From Arsukibacterium ikkense (GTDB lineage: Bacteria; Pseudomonadota; Gammaproteobacteria; Enterobacterales; Alteromonadaceae), in the NCBI RefSeq assembly GCF_000987775.1, contig NZ_LAHO01000005.1:1-64000 (forward strand): a stretch of DNA of 64,000 bases, read 5' to 3'. Shown in pieces: positions 8,049 to 16,840 of this stretch. The notes beneath the pieces are model-generated. The model saw only the letters and a program-made list of their open reading frames with translations. It had not been told where the DNA came from and searched no databases. The position numbers were made by a program, and so were the translations under genes. How positions within the stretch are numbered: position 1 is the first letter of the stretch; each line of letters begins with the position of its first letter.

Positions 8049-8126
8049 TACAATCCGCTTTAACTAGTTAAATTCGCTGCATGCGTAGCGGTTTTTGTTG
8101 ATTGTGCTTCATATTCTGGACTTTAT

Positions 8127-8717
8127 ATGACATTGCTTCCCTGCAAGCCATTTGCCATGGCTGGTTTTTTGCGTACGCTACTGCCGTACCTGATGATGTG
8201 TTTTGCGTTAAATACGCCTTTGCTGCATGCGGCACCCGGTGCACATGGCCCTGATGGTGAGCATCTCACCACTGATAGTCAGCAACAGCGGTCATTGCTG
8301 CCACGCTTTGAAGCCTTTAGTGAGCTATTTGAAGTGGTCGGTGAGTTACAGCCGCATGCGTTGGTGCTGCATCTGCATGATTATCAGAGCAACCGCCCGC
8401 TGGCTAATGCACAGATAGAACTTGAAACAGCTAACCTGAGCAGCAGTGCCCACTATATCGCGGATAAAAATCATTACCTTATTGACGATGTAGCCCTGCT
8501 GGACAGGTTGCAGCAACCCGGCACCCATGAAATGATCCTTACCATTATCAGCGACGATAATGCCGATTTACTCACCGCCAGCCTGGACTTTGCTGCAACA
8601 GATTATGCCGATACAGCGCACCATCATCATGGCCACTTTCCCTGGTGGAGCTTGCCTTTTGGTCTGCTGATGTTTGTTGCCGGCGTGCTGTTTGGCCGTC
8701 GGGGAGCTGCCAAATGA
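8127..8717 (+). CDS. Uncharacterised exported protein with C-terminal membrane anchor
   Basis: This 196-residue protein has no family I can name. It has an N-terminal signal segment, then APGAHGPDGEHLT directly after the predicted cleavage site. A predicted beta-rich middle domain follows (about residues 65-165). A HHHHGH cluster precedes a single membrane helix (WWSLPFGLLMFVAGVLFG) and a short basic tail. The segment APGAHGPDGEHLT recurs at the same position in the next protein, the efflux adaptor. The stop overlaps the adaptor's ATG as ATGA. No good ribosome site is visible, and the true start may be the ATG at 8157, which gives a cleaner signal peptide. It is likely a periplasmic, membrane-tethered metal-handling partner of the pump. 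Confidence 0.65.
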   Translation: MTLLPCKPFAMAGFLRTLLPYLMMCFALNTPLLHAAPGAHGPDGEHLTTDSQQQRSLLPRFEAFSELFEVVGELQPHALVLHLHDYQSNRPLANAQIELETANLSSSAHYIADKNHYLIDDVALLDRLQQPGTHEMILTIISDDNADLLTASLDFAATDYADTAHHHHGHFPWWSLPFGLLMFVAGVLFGRRGAAK

Positions 8718-9868
8718 TCAACTTTATGATTAGCACTATACGTTGTTTCACCAGCTTGTTAACGCTGGCTGGCTTAGTGTTTGCCAGCAGCTTAGTGGTT
8801 ATCGCTGCGCCTGGTGCACATGGCCCAGATGGTGAGCATTTAACTGAGGCCAGGCCTACACAAGGCAATGCTATAGGCCGCCAGGCCGATGGCTCAGTAC
8901 AGATGCCAATGGCAACCCAGCAGCAGCTGGGTATTGTAACGCAGTGGGTGCACAGCAGCATCACCGCAAAGTATGTGCAACTGGACGGCATAGTGCGGCA
9001 TCATCCTTCTGGCCGGGCCGTGGTGCAACCCAGCAGTAACGGCAGGCTGGATAGCGGGCCCCATGGTTTGCCGGTTTCCGGGCAAGTGGTGCAGGCCGGT
9101 GATGTGCTGGGCTATATCCGTTATCAGGATAGCGCTTATGAACTGGCCAATCAAAACAGTGAGCTTATTGCCCTGCGTAGTGATGCTGAGCAGGTGCAAA
9201 GGGACATCCGGCGCTTAACCGCATTAGGCGATTTAGCGCCAACCCAACAGCTGGAGCAGTTGCAAACACAGTTGCAACGCTTAACACAGCAAGAACAGCT
9301 GTTGCAGCAGGGCTTAGAAAAACCTGAGGTGTTGCTGGCCCCGATGGCTGGCATTGTGCACAGTGACAATATCAGTCGCGGCCAGTGGGTCCAGGCGGGC
9401 ACGACCTTGTTTGAAATTATTAACCCGGCGCAACTGATGATTGAAGCGGCCACAGTGGACGCCCATTTGCTGTCAGACATTGATATGGCGGTGCTTGAGC
9501 ATGCACCTGACATTAGCCTGCGCTTTACCGGTTATGGTGCAAGATTAAAACAAGGCCAAATTCCGCTGTATTTTGAGCCGGTTATGCATGCTGGTGCAAT
9601 CAAGGTACCGCTTATTCTTGAACAGCCGGTAAGGCTTCGCGCCAAACTCAGGCAACAACAGCAGGGCATTGTATTACCCGCGCAAGCGGTAGTGCGCAAT
9701 AACGCCAATATGCCAGTGGTATGGATAAAGCTGTCAGCAGAGCGATTTTTACCACAGCAAGTACAATACATGGCATTAGATCCTGAGCGAGTTCTCATTT
9801 TGCAGGGCTTAGGCGACGATAATCGTGTGGTAATACACGGCGCCTCCTTACTTAATCAAGTGCGCTAA
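8714..9868 (+). CDS. Heavy-metal efflux RND periplasmic adaptor (CusB/CzcB family)
   Basis: This is the membrane-fusion subunit that links an RND pump to an outer-membrane channel. The start at 8714 (MINFMIS) overlaps the previous stop and gives 384 residues with a proper signal peptide. A longer frame from 8645 is rejected. After cleavage comes APGAHGPDGEHLT. It is followed by a barrel-sandwich (lipoyl) half near QVVQAGDVLGYIRY, a Gln-rich coiled coil (about residues 145-195, with LEQLQTQLQRLTQQ), and the second lipoyl half LLAPMAGIVHSDNISRGQWV. A beta-barrel and a membrane-proximal domain complete it. Metal specificity cannot be read from it. It is followed by the pump gene after 12 bp. Confidence 0.88.
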   Translation: MINFMISTIRCFTSLLTLAGLVFASSLVVIAAPGAHGPDGEHLTEARPTQGNAIGRQADGSVQMPMATQQQLGIVTQWVHSSITAKYVQLDGIVRHHPSGRAVVQPSSNGRLDSGPHGLPVSGQVVQAGDVLGYIRYQDSAYELANQNSELIALRSDAEQVQRDIRRLTALGDLAPTQQLEQLQTQLQRLTQQEQLLQQGLEKPEVLLAPMAGIVHSDNISRGQWVQAGTTLFEIINPAQLMIEAATVDAHLLSDIDMAVLEHAPDISLRFTGYGARLKQGQIPLYFEPVMHAGAIKVPLILEQPVRLRAKLRQQQQGIVLPAQAVVRNNANMPVVWIKLSAERFLPQQVQYMALDPERVLILQGLGDDNRVVIHGASLLNQVR

Positions 9869-9880
9869 GGAGCCACTATT

Positions 9881-12800
9881 ATGTTTACTGCTTTGGTTCG
9901 TGCCAGCCTGCGGCATAGGATATTTGTGATTGTCAGCGCGTTGCTGATGTTGTGCTACGGCCTCTGGCAAGCCCCACGGCTGCCGGTGGATGTGTTCCCT
10001 GATTTAAACAAACCCGTTATTACCGTGCTGACCGAAGCGGGCGGTCTGGCGCCGGAGGAGGTGGAGCAACTGGTGACCTTTCCTTTGGAAAACATGTTAA
10101 ACGGGGTGACTGGGGTAACGCGAATTCGCTCGACCTCGGGCATTGGTTTGTCCATTTTATATGTGGAGTTTGACTGGGACACCGACATTTACCGCAACCG
10201 TCAGCTGGTGGCTGAACGGTTAAGTTTGGCCAATGCCCAGCTACCGCCTGGGGTGGTGCCCACCATGGGGCCGGTGTCTTCTATTATGGGCGAAATTATG
10301 TTGCTGGCACTGCCCTTGTCTGCCAATGGCGGGGCAACCCCAATGCAGGCCCGCGACTATGCCGATTTTGTATTAAGGCCACGTTTGCTGGCACTGCCCG
10401 GCGTGTCTCAGGTTATTGCCATTGGCGGGGAAGTGCGCCAATTGCGGGTAGAGCCAGATACGCTTAAATTACGCCAACTGGGGGTAAGCCTTCAGCAAGT
10501 ACAGCAGACATTAACCGATTTTGCGGCCAATAAAGGCGGGGGTTTTATTGATCTTGGCAATCGGGAATACTTAATCCGCCACCTTGGCCGCACCCAAAGC
10601 CTGGATGATGTGCGTCAGCTGGCCGTGAGTTGGCAGGAGGGCGCACCGGTAAGGTTGGCACAAGTGGCTGAGGTGAGTTACGCCGCTGCAGTAAAGCGTG
10701 GCGATGCTGGCTTTAACGCTATGCCCGCGGTAATTCTTAATGTCCAAAAGCAACCCGGTGCCGATACGGTGCAGCTCACTGCAGCTGTAGAGCTAGCCCT
10801 TAGTGACATGAGCGCGGCGCTGCCACCGGGCTTAGCGCCACCACAAGTATTATTCCGCCAGGCAGACTTTATTACCGCTTCTGTGGATAACGTAACCGAA
10901 GCACTGCGTGATGGCAGCATTATGGTGGTGCTTATTCTGTTTATCTTTTTGTTATCTGTCAGAACAACACTGATTTCATTACTGGCGATACCGCTTTCGT
11001 TAGCGGTAACCATGTTAGTGTTTCAGTGGTTGGGGTTATCCATCAACGTGATGACGCTGGGCGGTTTGGCCATTGCTATTGGTGAGCTGGTTGATGATTC
11101 GGTGGTCGATGTCGAAAATATTTTGCGCCGCTTAAAGCAAAACCTGCACAGTGGCTTACCGCAACCGGTATTGCAGGTGATATGGCGCGCCAGTGTCGAG
11201 GTGCGCTCGGGCATAGTCTATGCCACTGCTATTGTGGTGCTGGTGTTTTTACCGCTGTTTGCCTTGCCGGGCATTGAGGGCAGGTTGTTTTCACCACTGG
11301 GCATTGCTTACATAGTGGCGATTCTCGCCTCCTTATTAGTCTCCATGACGCTGACGCCGGTGCTCTGTTACTACTTACTGCCGAAGATGAAACAACTGCA
11401 GCGAGGCGACAGTGCGTTACTGACGCAGCTTAAACGAGCGCAGCGGCACTGGCTTGGTTGGGCTTTGCCTAAAACAAAGCTGCTGATTGCTACCGCTTCG
11501 GCGTTAATGCTGCTGATAGCCGTAACAGTGGTGGCGTTACCAAGGGCCTTTTTACCGGCATTTAATGAGGGATCTTTGGTATTGGGGGTATTGTTTCAGC
11601 CTGGCACTTCCTTAGCGCAAGCTAACCAGATGGGGCAGTTGGCTGAGTCATTATTAATGACAGTACCAGAAGTGCATCAGGTTGGCCGGCGCACCGGCCG
11701 GGCAGAGCTGGACGAGCATGCTGAAGGGGTGCACTCCTCTGAACTCGATGTGGATTTACGGGCATCAGCACGTTCGCGCGATGAGGTGCTGGCCGACATC
11801 CGGCAGACATTATCGGTGCTACCGGCTCAGGTGGCGATTGGTCAGCCTATTTCTCACCGCTTGGATCATTTGTTGTCTGGCGTGCGGGCACAGTTAGCGG
11901 TAAAAGTGTTTGGTGATGATTTGGATAACCTGCGCATGAGTGCAGAGCTGTTGCGACAGCAACTGCTGCAGGTGCCAGGCCTGGTAGACGTTACCGTAGA
12001 GCAGCAGGTGCTTATTCCGCAGTTAACGGTGCGCTTAGAGCAGGCAAAATTGGCTCAATACGGTTTGACACCGGGGGAGGCGTTACGGCAACTGGCGATG
12101 CTGACCGACGGCGCCCATATCAGCGACATTATTGACGGTGTGAAACGCTATCCGCTGATTTTGCGCTTGCCAGAGCAGCGGCGAACCCCAGACGAACTGG
12201 CCAGGGTGTTATTAAACTCGCCAGCTGGCGCCATACCGGTGTCTGCCATTGCCCACATTGACATGCAAGATGGCCCCAATCAGATTATCCGCGAAAACGG
12301 GCTGCGGCGTATTGTCATTTACGCTAATAGCGATCATGCAGATGTGAGTGACCTACTGGCGGCAGTGCGGGCTATCGTTAATGACACGCCATTACCTCCA
12401 GACAGCTTTGTCAGCATTGAAGGCCAGTTTTTGGCGCAAGAGCAGGCCATGCAATTATTAGTGGTGTTGTCTGTACTGTCCTTCAGTCTGATTTTTCTGG
12501 TGTTGTATGTCCGTTACCAGTCGCTGATTTTCGCCGGTATTATTATGTGCAGTTTACCCATGGCATTAACCGGTGCCGTGCTGGCCATGTGGTTAACTAA
12601 CACGCCACTGTCGGTGGCCTCGGTGGTTGGCTTTATTACCCTTACCGGTATTGCGGCGCGCAATGGTATTTTAAAAATCAGCCATTATCTTAATTTGTGC
12701 CGGCATGAAGCAGAAGTTTTTAGCAGCAACTTGGTGATACGAGGTGCACAGGAGCGTTTAGCGCCGGTATTAATGACCTCGATGGTGACTGCTTTTGCGC

Positions 12801-12988
12801 TGTTGCCACTGTTATGGGCTGCGGATCAGCCGGGTAAAGAAATTTTACACCCGGTAGCGGTGGTGATTTTTGCCGGGCTACTCAGCTCAACGCTACTGGA
12901 TACCTTATTAACACCTTTGTTGTATTGGTTGTTTGGTAAGAAGCCAACACAACAATGGCTACAACAAGCCTCTGATGAGGTTATCTAA
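9881..12988 (+). CDS. Heavy-metal efflux RND pump (CzcA/CusA family)
   Basis: This is a proton-driven inner-membrane pump (1035 residues) with the RND plan of two six-helix halves, each with a large periplasmic loop. The helix-4 signature reads [15 protein letters not shown] (about residues 399-413, with D405, D406 and E412). It keeps an acidic pair and the EN ending of the heavy-metal class, but differs from the CzcA-type DFG...DGA pattern and from the CusA-type AIGAMVDAAI pattern. Zinc, cadmium, copper or another ion therefore cannot be assigned. Further family segments are [12 protein letters not shown] at the N-terminus and [15 protein letters not shown] in the second half. No outer-membrane factor gene is adjacent. 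Confidence 0.92.
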   Translation: MFTALVRASLRHRIFVIVSALLMLCYGLWQAPRLPVDVFPDLNKPVITVLTEAGGLAPEEVEQLVTFPLENMLNGVTGVTRIRSTSGIGLSILYVEFDWDTDIYRNRQLVAERLSLANAQLPPGVVPTMGPVSSIMGEIMLLALPLSANGGATPMQARDYADFVLRPRLLALPGVSQVIAIGGEVRQLRVEPDTLKLRQLGVSLQQVQQTLTDFAANKGGGFIDLGNREYLIRHLGRTQSLDDVRQLAVSWQEGAPVRLAQVAEVSYAAAVKRGDAGFNAMPAVILNVQKQPGADTVQLTAAVELALSDMSAALPPGLAPPQVLFRQADFITASVDNVTEALRDGSIMVVLILFIFLLSVRTTLISLLAIPLSLAVTMLVFQWLGLSINVMTLGGLAIAIGELVDDSVVDVENILRRLKQNLHSGLPQPVLQVIWRASVEVRSGIVYATAIVVLVFLPLFALPGIEGRLFSPLGIAYIVAILASLLVSMTLTPVLCYYLLPKMKQLQRGDSALLTQLKRAQRHWLGWALPKTKLLIATASALMLLIAVTVVALPRAFLPAFNEGSLVLGVLFQPGTSLAQANQMGQLAESLLMTVPEVHQVGRRTGRAELDEHAEGVHSSELDVDLRASARSRDEVLADIRQTLSVLPAQVAIGQPISHRLDHLLSGVRAQLAVKVFGDDLDNLRMSAELLRQQLLQVPGLVDVTVEQQVLIPQLTVRLEQAKLAQYGLTPGEALRQLAMLTDGAHISDIIDGVKRYPLILRLPEQRRTPDELARVLLNSPAGAIPVSAIAHIDMQDGPNQIIRENGLRRIVIYANSDHADVSDLLAAVRAIVNDTPLPPDSFVSIEGQFLAQEQAMQLLVVLSVLSFSLIFLVLYVRYQSLIFAGIIMCSLPMALTGAVLAMWLTNTPLSVASVVGFITLTGIAARNGILKISHYLNLCRHEAEVFSSNLVIRGAQERLAPVLMTSMVTAFALLPLLWAADQPGKEILHPVAVVIFAGLLSSTLLDTLLTPLLYWLFGKKPTQQWLQQASDEVI

Positions 12989-13055
12989 CATTTTTCGAGG
13001 GGCATGTTGACAACGCCCTTAGCAAGTTTGTCATTTATAAACAGGGTGAGTGATG

Positions 13056-13433
13056 ATGAAAAAACAGTTATTTATGGTATTGGCAATAATGAGCGTTTTG
13101 ATATTGGTGTCACCGGCAGCATTGAGTCACAGTGATGCTAAGCCGCAACATGGTGGCGTATTGCACAGCAAATATGACCTGAATTTTGAACTGGTGCGTG
13201 AAGCTGACAGCATAAGCTTATATGTAGATGATCATGGTGAGCCAGTTGATACAACGGCATTAACCGGCCAGATCATGATACTGGCTGGGGGGACAAGATC
13301 AGAAGCCGCCTTAATTGCGGCCGGTGCAGGTAAACTTACCGCAACAGCTGTGCACATTCCGGATGGCGCCAGAGTAGTGGTTAGCTTAACTGACACAGAT
13401 AAAAAAATGATGACAGTGCGTTATAGCTTTTAA
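13056..13433 (+). CDS. Small periplasmic protein of the metal-efflux locus
   Basis: This 125-residue exported protein has the signal peptide MKKQLFMVLAIMSVLILVSPAALS, then HSDAKPQHGGVLHSKYDLNFELV and a predicted small beta-sandwich. The His residues around QHGG at the mature N-terminus suggest metal binding. Proteins of this look occur beside metal RND pumps, but I know no established function. The sequence runs GTG-ATG-ATG, and I use the second ATG because AGGGTGAG sits 5 bp upstream. The gene lies 67 bp after the pump gene. It is not a CusF by motif: the Trp/Met copper site is missing. Confidence 0.7.
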   Translation: MKKQLFMVLAIMSVLILVSPAALSHSDAKPQHGGVLHSKYDLNFELVREADSISLYVDDHGEPVDTTALTGQIMILAGGTRSEAALIAAGAGKLTATAVHIPDGARVVVSLTDTDKKMMTVRYSF

Positions 13434-13540
13434 GCGAGTTCAGGCAACAGTGATAAAGACAGTTGCTGTTTACATGTGGCCTGACTCCTAAATCAAAATC
13501 AGGGTTATTGTTATTTTTTTAATTCAGCAGCTTATAAACA

Positions 13541-13577
13541 AAAACGCCGCTCAGCTTTTAAAGCTGAGCGGCGTTTT
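13541..13577. terminator. Bidirectional intrinsic terminator
   Basis: A perfect palindrome with 18-bp arms and a single central base, with A-run and T-run flanks, can end transcription both of the efflux locus (plus) and of tRNA-Val (minus), whose 3' end lies 12 bp away. The rest of 13434-13918 holds the tRNA, its promoter and the upstream region of the S9 peptidase gene. Confidence 0.88.
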
Positions 13578-13589
13578 GTTGGAATATCT

Positions 13590-13666
13590 TGGTGCGTCCT
13601 AGTGGACTCGAACCACCGACCCCTACCATGTCAAGGTAGTGCTCTAACCAGCTGAGCTAAGGACGC
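13590..13666 (-). tRNA. tRNA-Val (anticodon GAC)
   Basis: The minus strand folds into a 77-nt cloverleaf. The acceptor is GCGTCCT/AGGACGC with discriminator A and an encoded CCA. The D arm is AGCTCAGCTGGTTAGAGC. The anticodon stem CTACC/GGTAG has loop TTGACAT (anticodon GAC, reading GUC/GUU valine codons), and the T arm contains GGTTCGAGTCC. It is a single tRNA gene, flanked by its own promoter and a strong terminator. Confidence 0.96.
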
Positions 13667-13703
13667 ACACTTTGGTTGTTAGCGGTAGCTGACAACGGCG
13701 GCT

Positions 13704-13732
13704 ATGTTATTGTGCCGCTGGGGCAATGGCAA
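13704..13732 (-). promoter_or_regulatory. Probable sigma70 promoter of tRNA-Val
   Basis: On the minus strand, TTGCCA (13727-13732) and TAACAT (13704-13709) are separated by 17 bp. They are followed by a GC-rich discriminator (GCCGCCG), typical of stringently controlled stable-RNA promoters. The predicted start is near 13697, about 30 nt before the mature tRNA. Confidence 0.55.
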
Positions 13733-13918
13733 GTGTTTTTCGTGTTTCGCTTCACGTTTGGCTGATTTTTAGGCGCTAATGGGTATTTAGCCGCAGCTAT
13801 GCAGGCTTTGGTCGTTTCTATGGCGGCTGTGGTACCTGAACACCCCCCCTTTTATGCTGGCTTATGATAAGTTTGCTTCATATATAAAATTGTTCTTAAA
13901 GTAGTTCCTGAGGGTTTT

Positions 13919-16795
13919 ATGTCAAATACCATACGCGGCGTTAGCCGCCTGGCCGGTTGCATGCTATTGGCGTTTGCCAGTGTTGCTTGTAGCCACTATG
14001 CCAGCACCACGCCAACTGCTGGTGTGCCAACTTCTGCCGTTATCCAGGCCAGTACTGTTGCTACCGAAGGCTTAAAGCCGCTGGCGCTAACTGACATTAT
14101 GCAGTTTCGGGAAATTAAACAGCGTTCGCTTAGCGAAAGCCAGCAGGTCATGGTGTATACCGCTGAGCCGGATTGGGGCGATAGCGCCGGTTACGTGGTT
14201 AACTTGCTCACCGGCCAGCAATTTAGCGTGCCCCGGGCCGACAACGGCCAGTTAAATGCCGATGGCAGCTATGCCTTGTTTCGCCAGCGGGCAGCCTTGC
14301 TGGCGCGCGAACAGGCGCCAGATAAAAAAGCCCGTGATGCACTGGAACAAAATGCAGTGCTGCTAAACAGCCATAGTGGCGAGCAGCGGCTTATTGCTAA
14401 TATTGACCGTTTTGCTTTTACTGGCGATGGCCACTTTGCGTTATTGCTGGTGCGTAAGGCCGACAGCAAAGACAGCACCCAAACCCTGCAAGCGCTGCAT
14501 TTAGCCAGCGGCAATTTGCAAACGCTGGCGGAGGTGACCGATTTTGCTGTGGCAGCAAAAGGTGGTTTGGTGGCCTTTATCAGCCAGCAAACAGCAGAGC
14601 AAAAGCAAGAACAAGAGCAAAAAGATGCGCCAGTGCAGCAGCAGTTGCAGGTATGGGATAGCACCGCTGCAGCCAGTTATACGGTACTGGAATTTGCTGA
14701 GCATAAATTGCAGCAGCTGCAGTTTAATCCCGCTGGTAACCAGTTAGTGGTATTTGCCGGGCCCACTAAAGCGCAGTTAAGCGCAGCAAAGCAAGCCGAA
14801 GCCGCGCAGCAACTGTGGTTGTGGTCGGTCGGAGATACTGCCGCGCAGCAGCTGGATACCGCACGTAAAGGCTGGTTGCTGAGCGAGCACACTGCGCCGC
14901 GCTGGAGTAAAGATGGTAAGCGGCTGTTTATTGGCCAGCGGCCAGCTGGTGGCGATAAGCCCGTTAAGATTGAACCGCCACAAACTGCAGCGGATTTGTA
15001 CGATGTAGCGCGGTTGGTGGCCGATAGGCGGTTGCAGGTATGGCATGGCGACGATGCGCGGATTAACAGCCAGCAAAAAGCTGAGTTTAAGCAGGCACAA
15101 CAGCGCACTGCGCCTGCGGTCATTTGGCTGGACACCCTGAATATGGTGGTGTTAAGTGCCGATATTGAAGATCAGTTGCAATTTACTGAGCATAGCGAGG
15201 CGCAGCTGATCAGTAATGGCCGGCCTTATTTAAAGCAACAAAGCTGGGATGGCCGTTTGCATGATATCTGGCATGTTAATTTACGCAGCGGTCAGCGCCA
15301 GCAGGTGTTTAGTGCCAATCGCAGCCACGAGAGCGCCCATTTATCGCCTGATGGCCGCTATGTGGTGTATTTACAGGATGAGCAGTATCAGTTATTTGAC
15401 AGCGTAACCGGCAATACGCTGCTGTTAGCTGCAAAAGCACCGGTATCTTGGGTAGATGAGCTTAACGACAGGCCGATGGCCGCAGCAAGCTATGGCGTAG
15501 CCGGCTGGTTGTCTGATAGCTCGGCCGTGTTGGTGTACGACCGGTTTGATATCTGGGCGCTGGGCCTGGATGGTGGCGCGCAAAAACTCAGCAACGGTCG
15601 GGCTGCCAGGCAGCAATACCGCTTACAGAAAACCGATGAGGCATTGGCGCTGGACCCGGTTGCGCCGCAACTGCTGCAGATGTATAACGAAGCAAATAAG
15701 CAGTATGGCTTTGCCCGGTTGCTGTTAAACAGGGATGTCGCCAGTGATTTTAGTAACAGCGAGCTGACTGTGCTGCTGCAGGGCGAAAAGCGCTATGATT
15801 TTGTCGAAGCACTCTCTTCACAACAAACTTCACAACAAAGCTATTTGTTTACAGAACAGAGTTTTCGCCAGTTCCCTGATCTGTGGCTGGCCAGCGAAGA
15901 TTTCAGCCAGCGGCGTCAGCTTACTGAGCTTAACCCGCAGCAGGCTGAGTTTATCTGGGGTGACAGCCACTTAATTGAGTGGACAAGTAGCACCGGTGAG
16001 CCATTACAAGGCGTGTTGTTAACCCCGGATGGCTATGATGCCAGCAAACCATACCCGGTAGTGGTGTATTACTACGAAAAGTTCTCGCAGCGGTTGCACC
16101 ACTATAACCAGATGAAAGTAAATCACCGGCCCAATTTTCCCTATTATCTGGGCCAGGGTTATCTGGTGTTTCTGCCGGATATTTATTTCAGGCCAGCCGC
16201 ACCCGGGCCCAGTGCCACTGAGTCGTTAGTGCCTGGCCTGCAAAAGCTGATTGATATGGGGGTAGCGGATCCGCAAGCGATAGGCCTACATGGCCATAGC
16301 TGGTCGGGCTATCAGACGGCTTTTGTGGTAACACAAACCGATATGTTTGCTGCTGCAGTGTCGGGTGCGCCGGTCGCCAATATGACCAGTGCCTACAGCG
16401 GTATTCGCTGGCAAACCGGCCTGGCACGGCAATTTCAATATGAAACCGGCCAGAGCCGGATTGGCCAGTCGATGTATGAAAATTTGCAGCCCTATATCGA
16501 TAATTCACCAGTGTTTTTTGCCGACAAAATTAATACGCCGATGTTAATTCAGTTTGGTGATGACGATGGCGCTGTGCCCTGGGAGCAGGGCATTGAGTAT
16601 TATCTGGCGCTGCGCCGTTTGGGCAAAGAGGTGGTGATGTTGCATTATGAAGGTGAGCCACACCATTTACAGCGCTTTGCTAATAAACTGGATTACAGCA
16701 TTAAAATGCTGGAATTTTTTGACCACTATTTAAAAGGTGCCCCGGCTCCCGCATGGTGGATTGACGGCGAGCCATATCGCCAATATGAGAAGTAA
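13919..16795 (+). CDS. S9 family prolyl oligopeptidase-like peptidase
   Basis: This large serine peptidase (958 residues) has an N-terminal seven-bladed-propeller-like region and a C-terminal alpha/beta-hydrolase domain. The catalytic triad is visible: Ser in GLHGHSWSGYQ (near residue 797), Asp in QFGDDDGAVPW (near 881) and His in EGEPHHLQRF (near 916). The N-terminus is a hydrophobic signal ending FASVACSH, a possible lipobox with unusual -3 and -2 residues, so it may be a lipoprotein or simply exported. It probably cleaves short peptides in the periplasm. A GAGGG site precedes the ATG. The gene converges on the DUF3080 gene with a 45-bp gap. Confidence 0.88.
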   Translation: MSNTIRGVSRLAGCMLLAFASVACSHYASTTPTAGVPTSAVIQASTVATEGLKPLALTDIMQFREIKQRSLSESQQVMVYTAEPDWGDSAGYVVNLLTGQQFSVPRADNGQLNADGSYALFRQRAALLAREQAPDKKARDALEQNAVLLNSHSGEQRLIANIDRFAFTGDGHFALLLVRKADSKDSTQTLQALHLASGNLQTLAEVTDFAVAAKGGLVAFISQQTAEQKQEQEQKDAPVQQQLQVWDSTAAASYTVLEFAEHKLQQLQFNPAGNQLVVFAGPTKAQLSAAKQAEAAQQLWLWSVGDTAAQQLDTARKGWLLSEHTAPRWSKDGKRLFIGQRPAGGDKPVKIEPPQTAADLYDVARLVADRRLQVWHGDDARINSQQKAEFKQAQQRTAPAVIWLDTLNMVVLSADIEDQLQFTEHSEAQLISNGRPYLKQQSWDGRLHDIWHVNLRSGQRQQVFSANRSHESAHLSPDGRYVVYLQDEQYQLFDSVTGNTLLLAAKAPVSWVDELNDRPMAAASYGVAGWLSDSSAVLVYDRFDIWALGLDGGAQKLSNGRAARQQYRLQKTDEALALDPVAPQLLQMYNEANKQYGFARLLLNRDVASDFSNSELTVLLQGEKRYDFVEALSSQQTSQQSYLFTEQSFRQFPDLWLASEDFSQRRQLTELNPQQAEFIWGDSHLIEWTSSTGEPLQGVLLTPDGYDASKPYPVVVYYYEKFSQRLHHYNQMKVNHRPNFPYYLGQGYLVFLPDIYFRPAAPGPSATESLVPGLQKLIDMGVADPQAIGLHGHSWSGYQTAFVVTQTDMFAAAVSGAPVANMTSAYSGIRWQTGLARQFQYETGQSRIGQSMYENLQPYIDNSPVFFADKINTPMLIQFGDDDGAVPWEQGIEYYLALRRLGKEVVMLHYEGEPHHLQRFANKLDYSIKMLEFFDHYLKGAPAPAWWIDGEPYRQYEK

Positions 16796-16840
16796 CCAGC
16801 CATATCAGCAGGAACAAAATTCATTAGCCTTAGCCCGGCG

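Noticed and set aside
13056-13433. CusF-type copper chaperone
   Set aside because: The protein is small, periplasmic and beside an RND pump, but it lacks the Trp and Met copper-site pattern of CusF.
14269-15135. Long open frames on the minus strand inside the S9 peptidase gene
   Set aside because: They are Cys/Ser-rich shadows of Gln/Leu/Ala-rich coding DNA, with no ribosome site and no protein family look.
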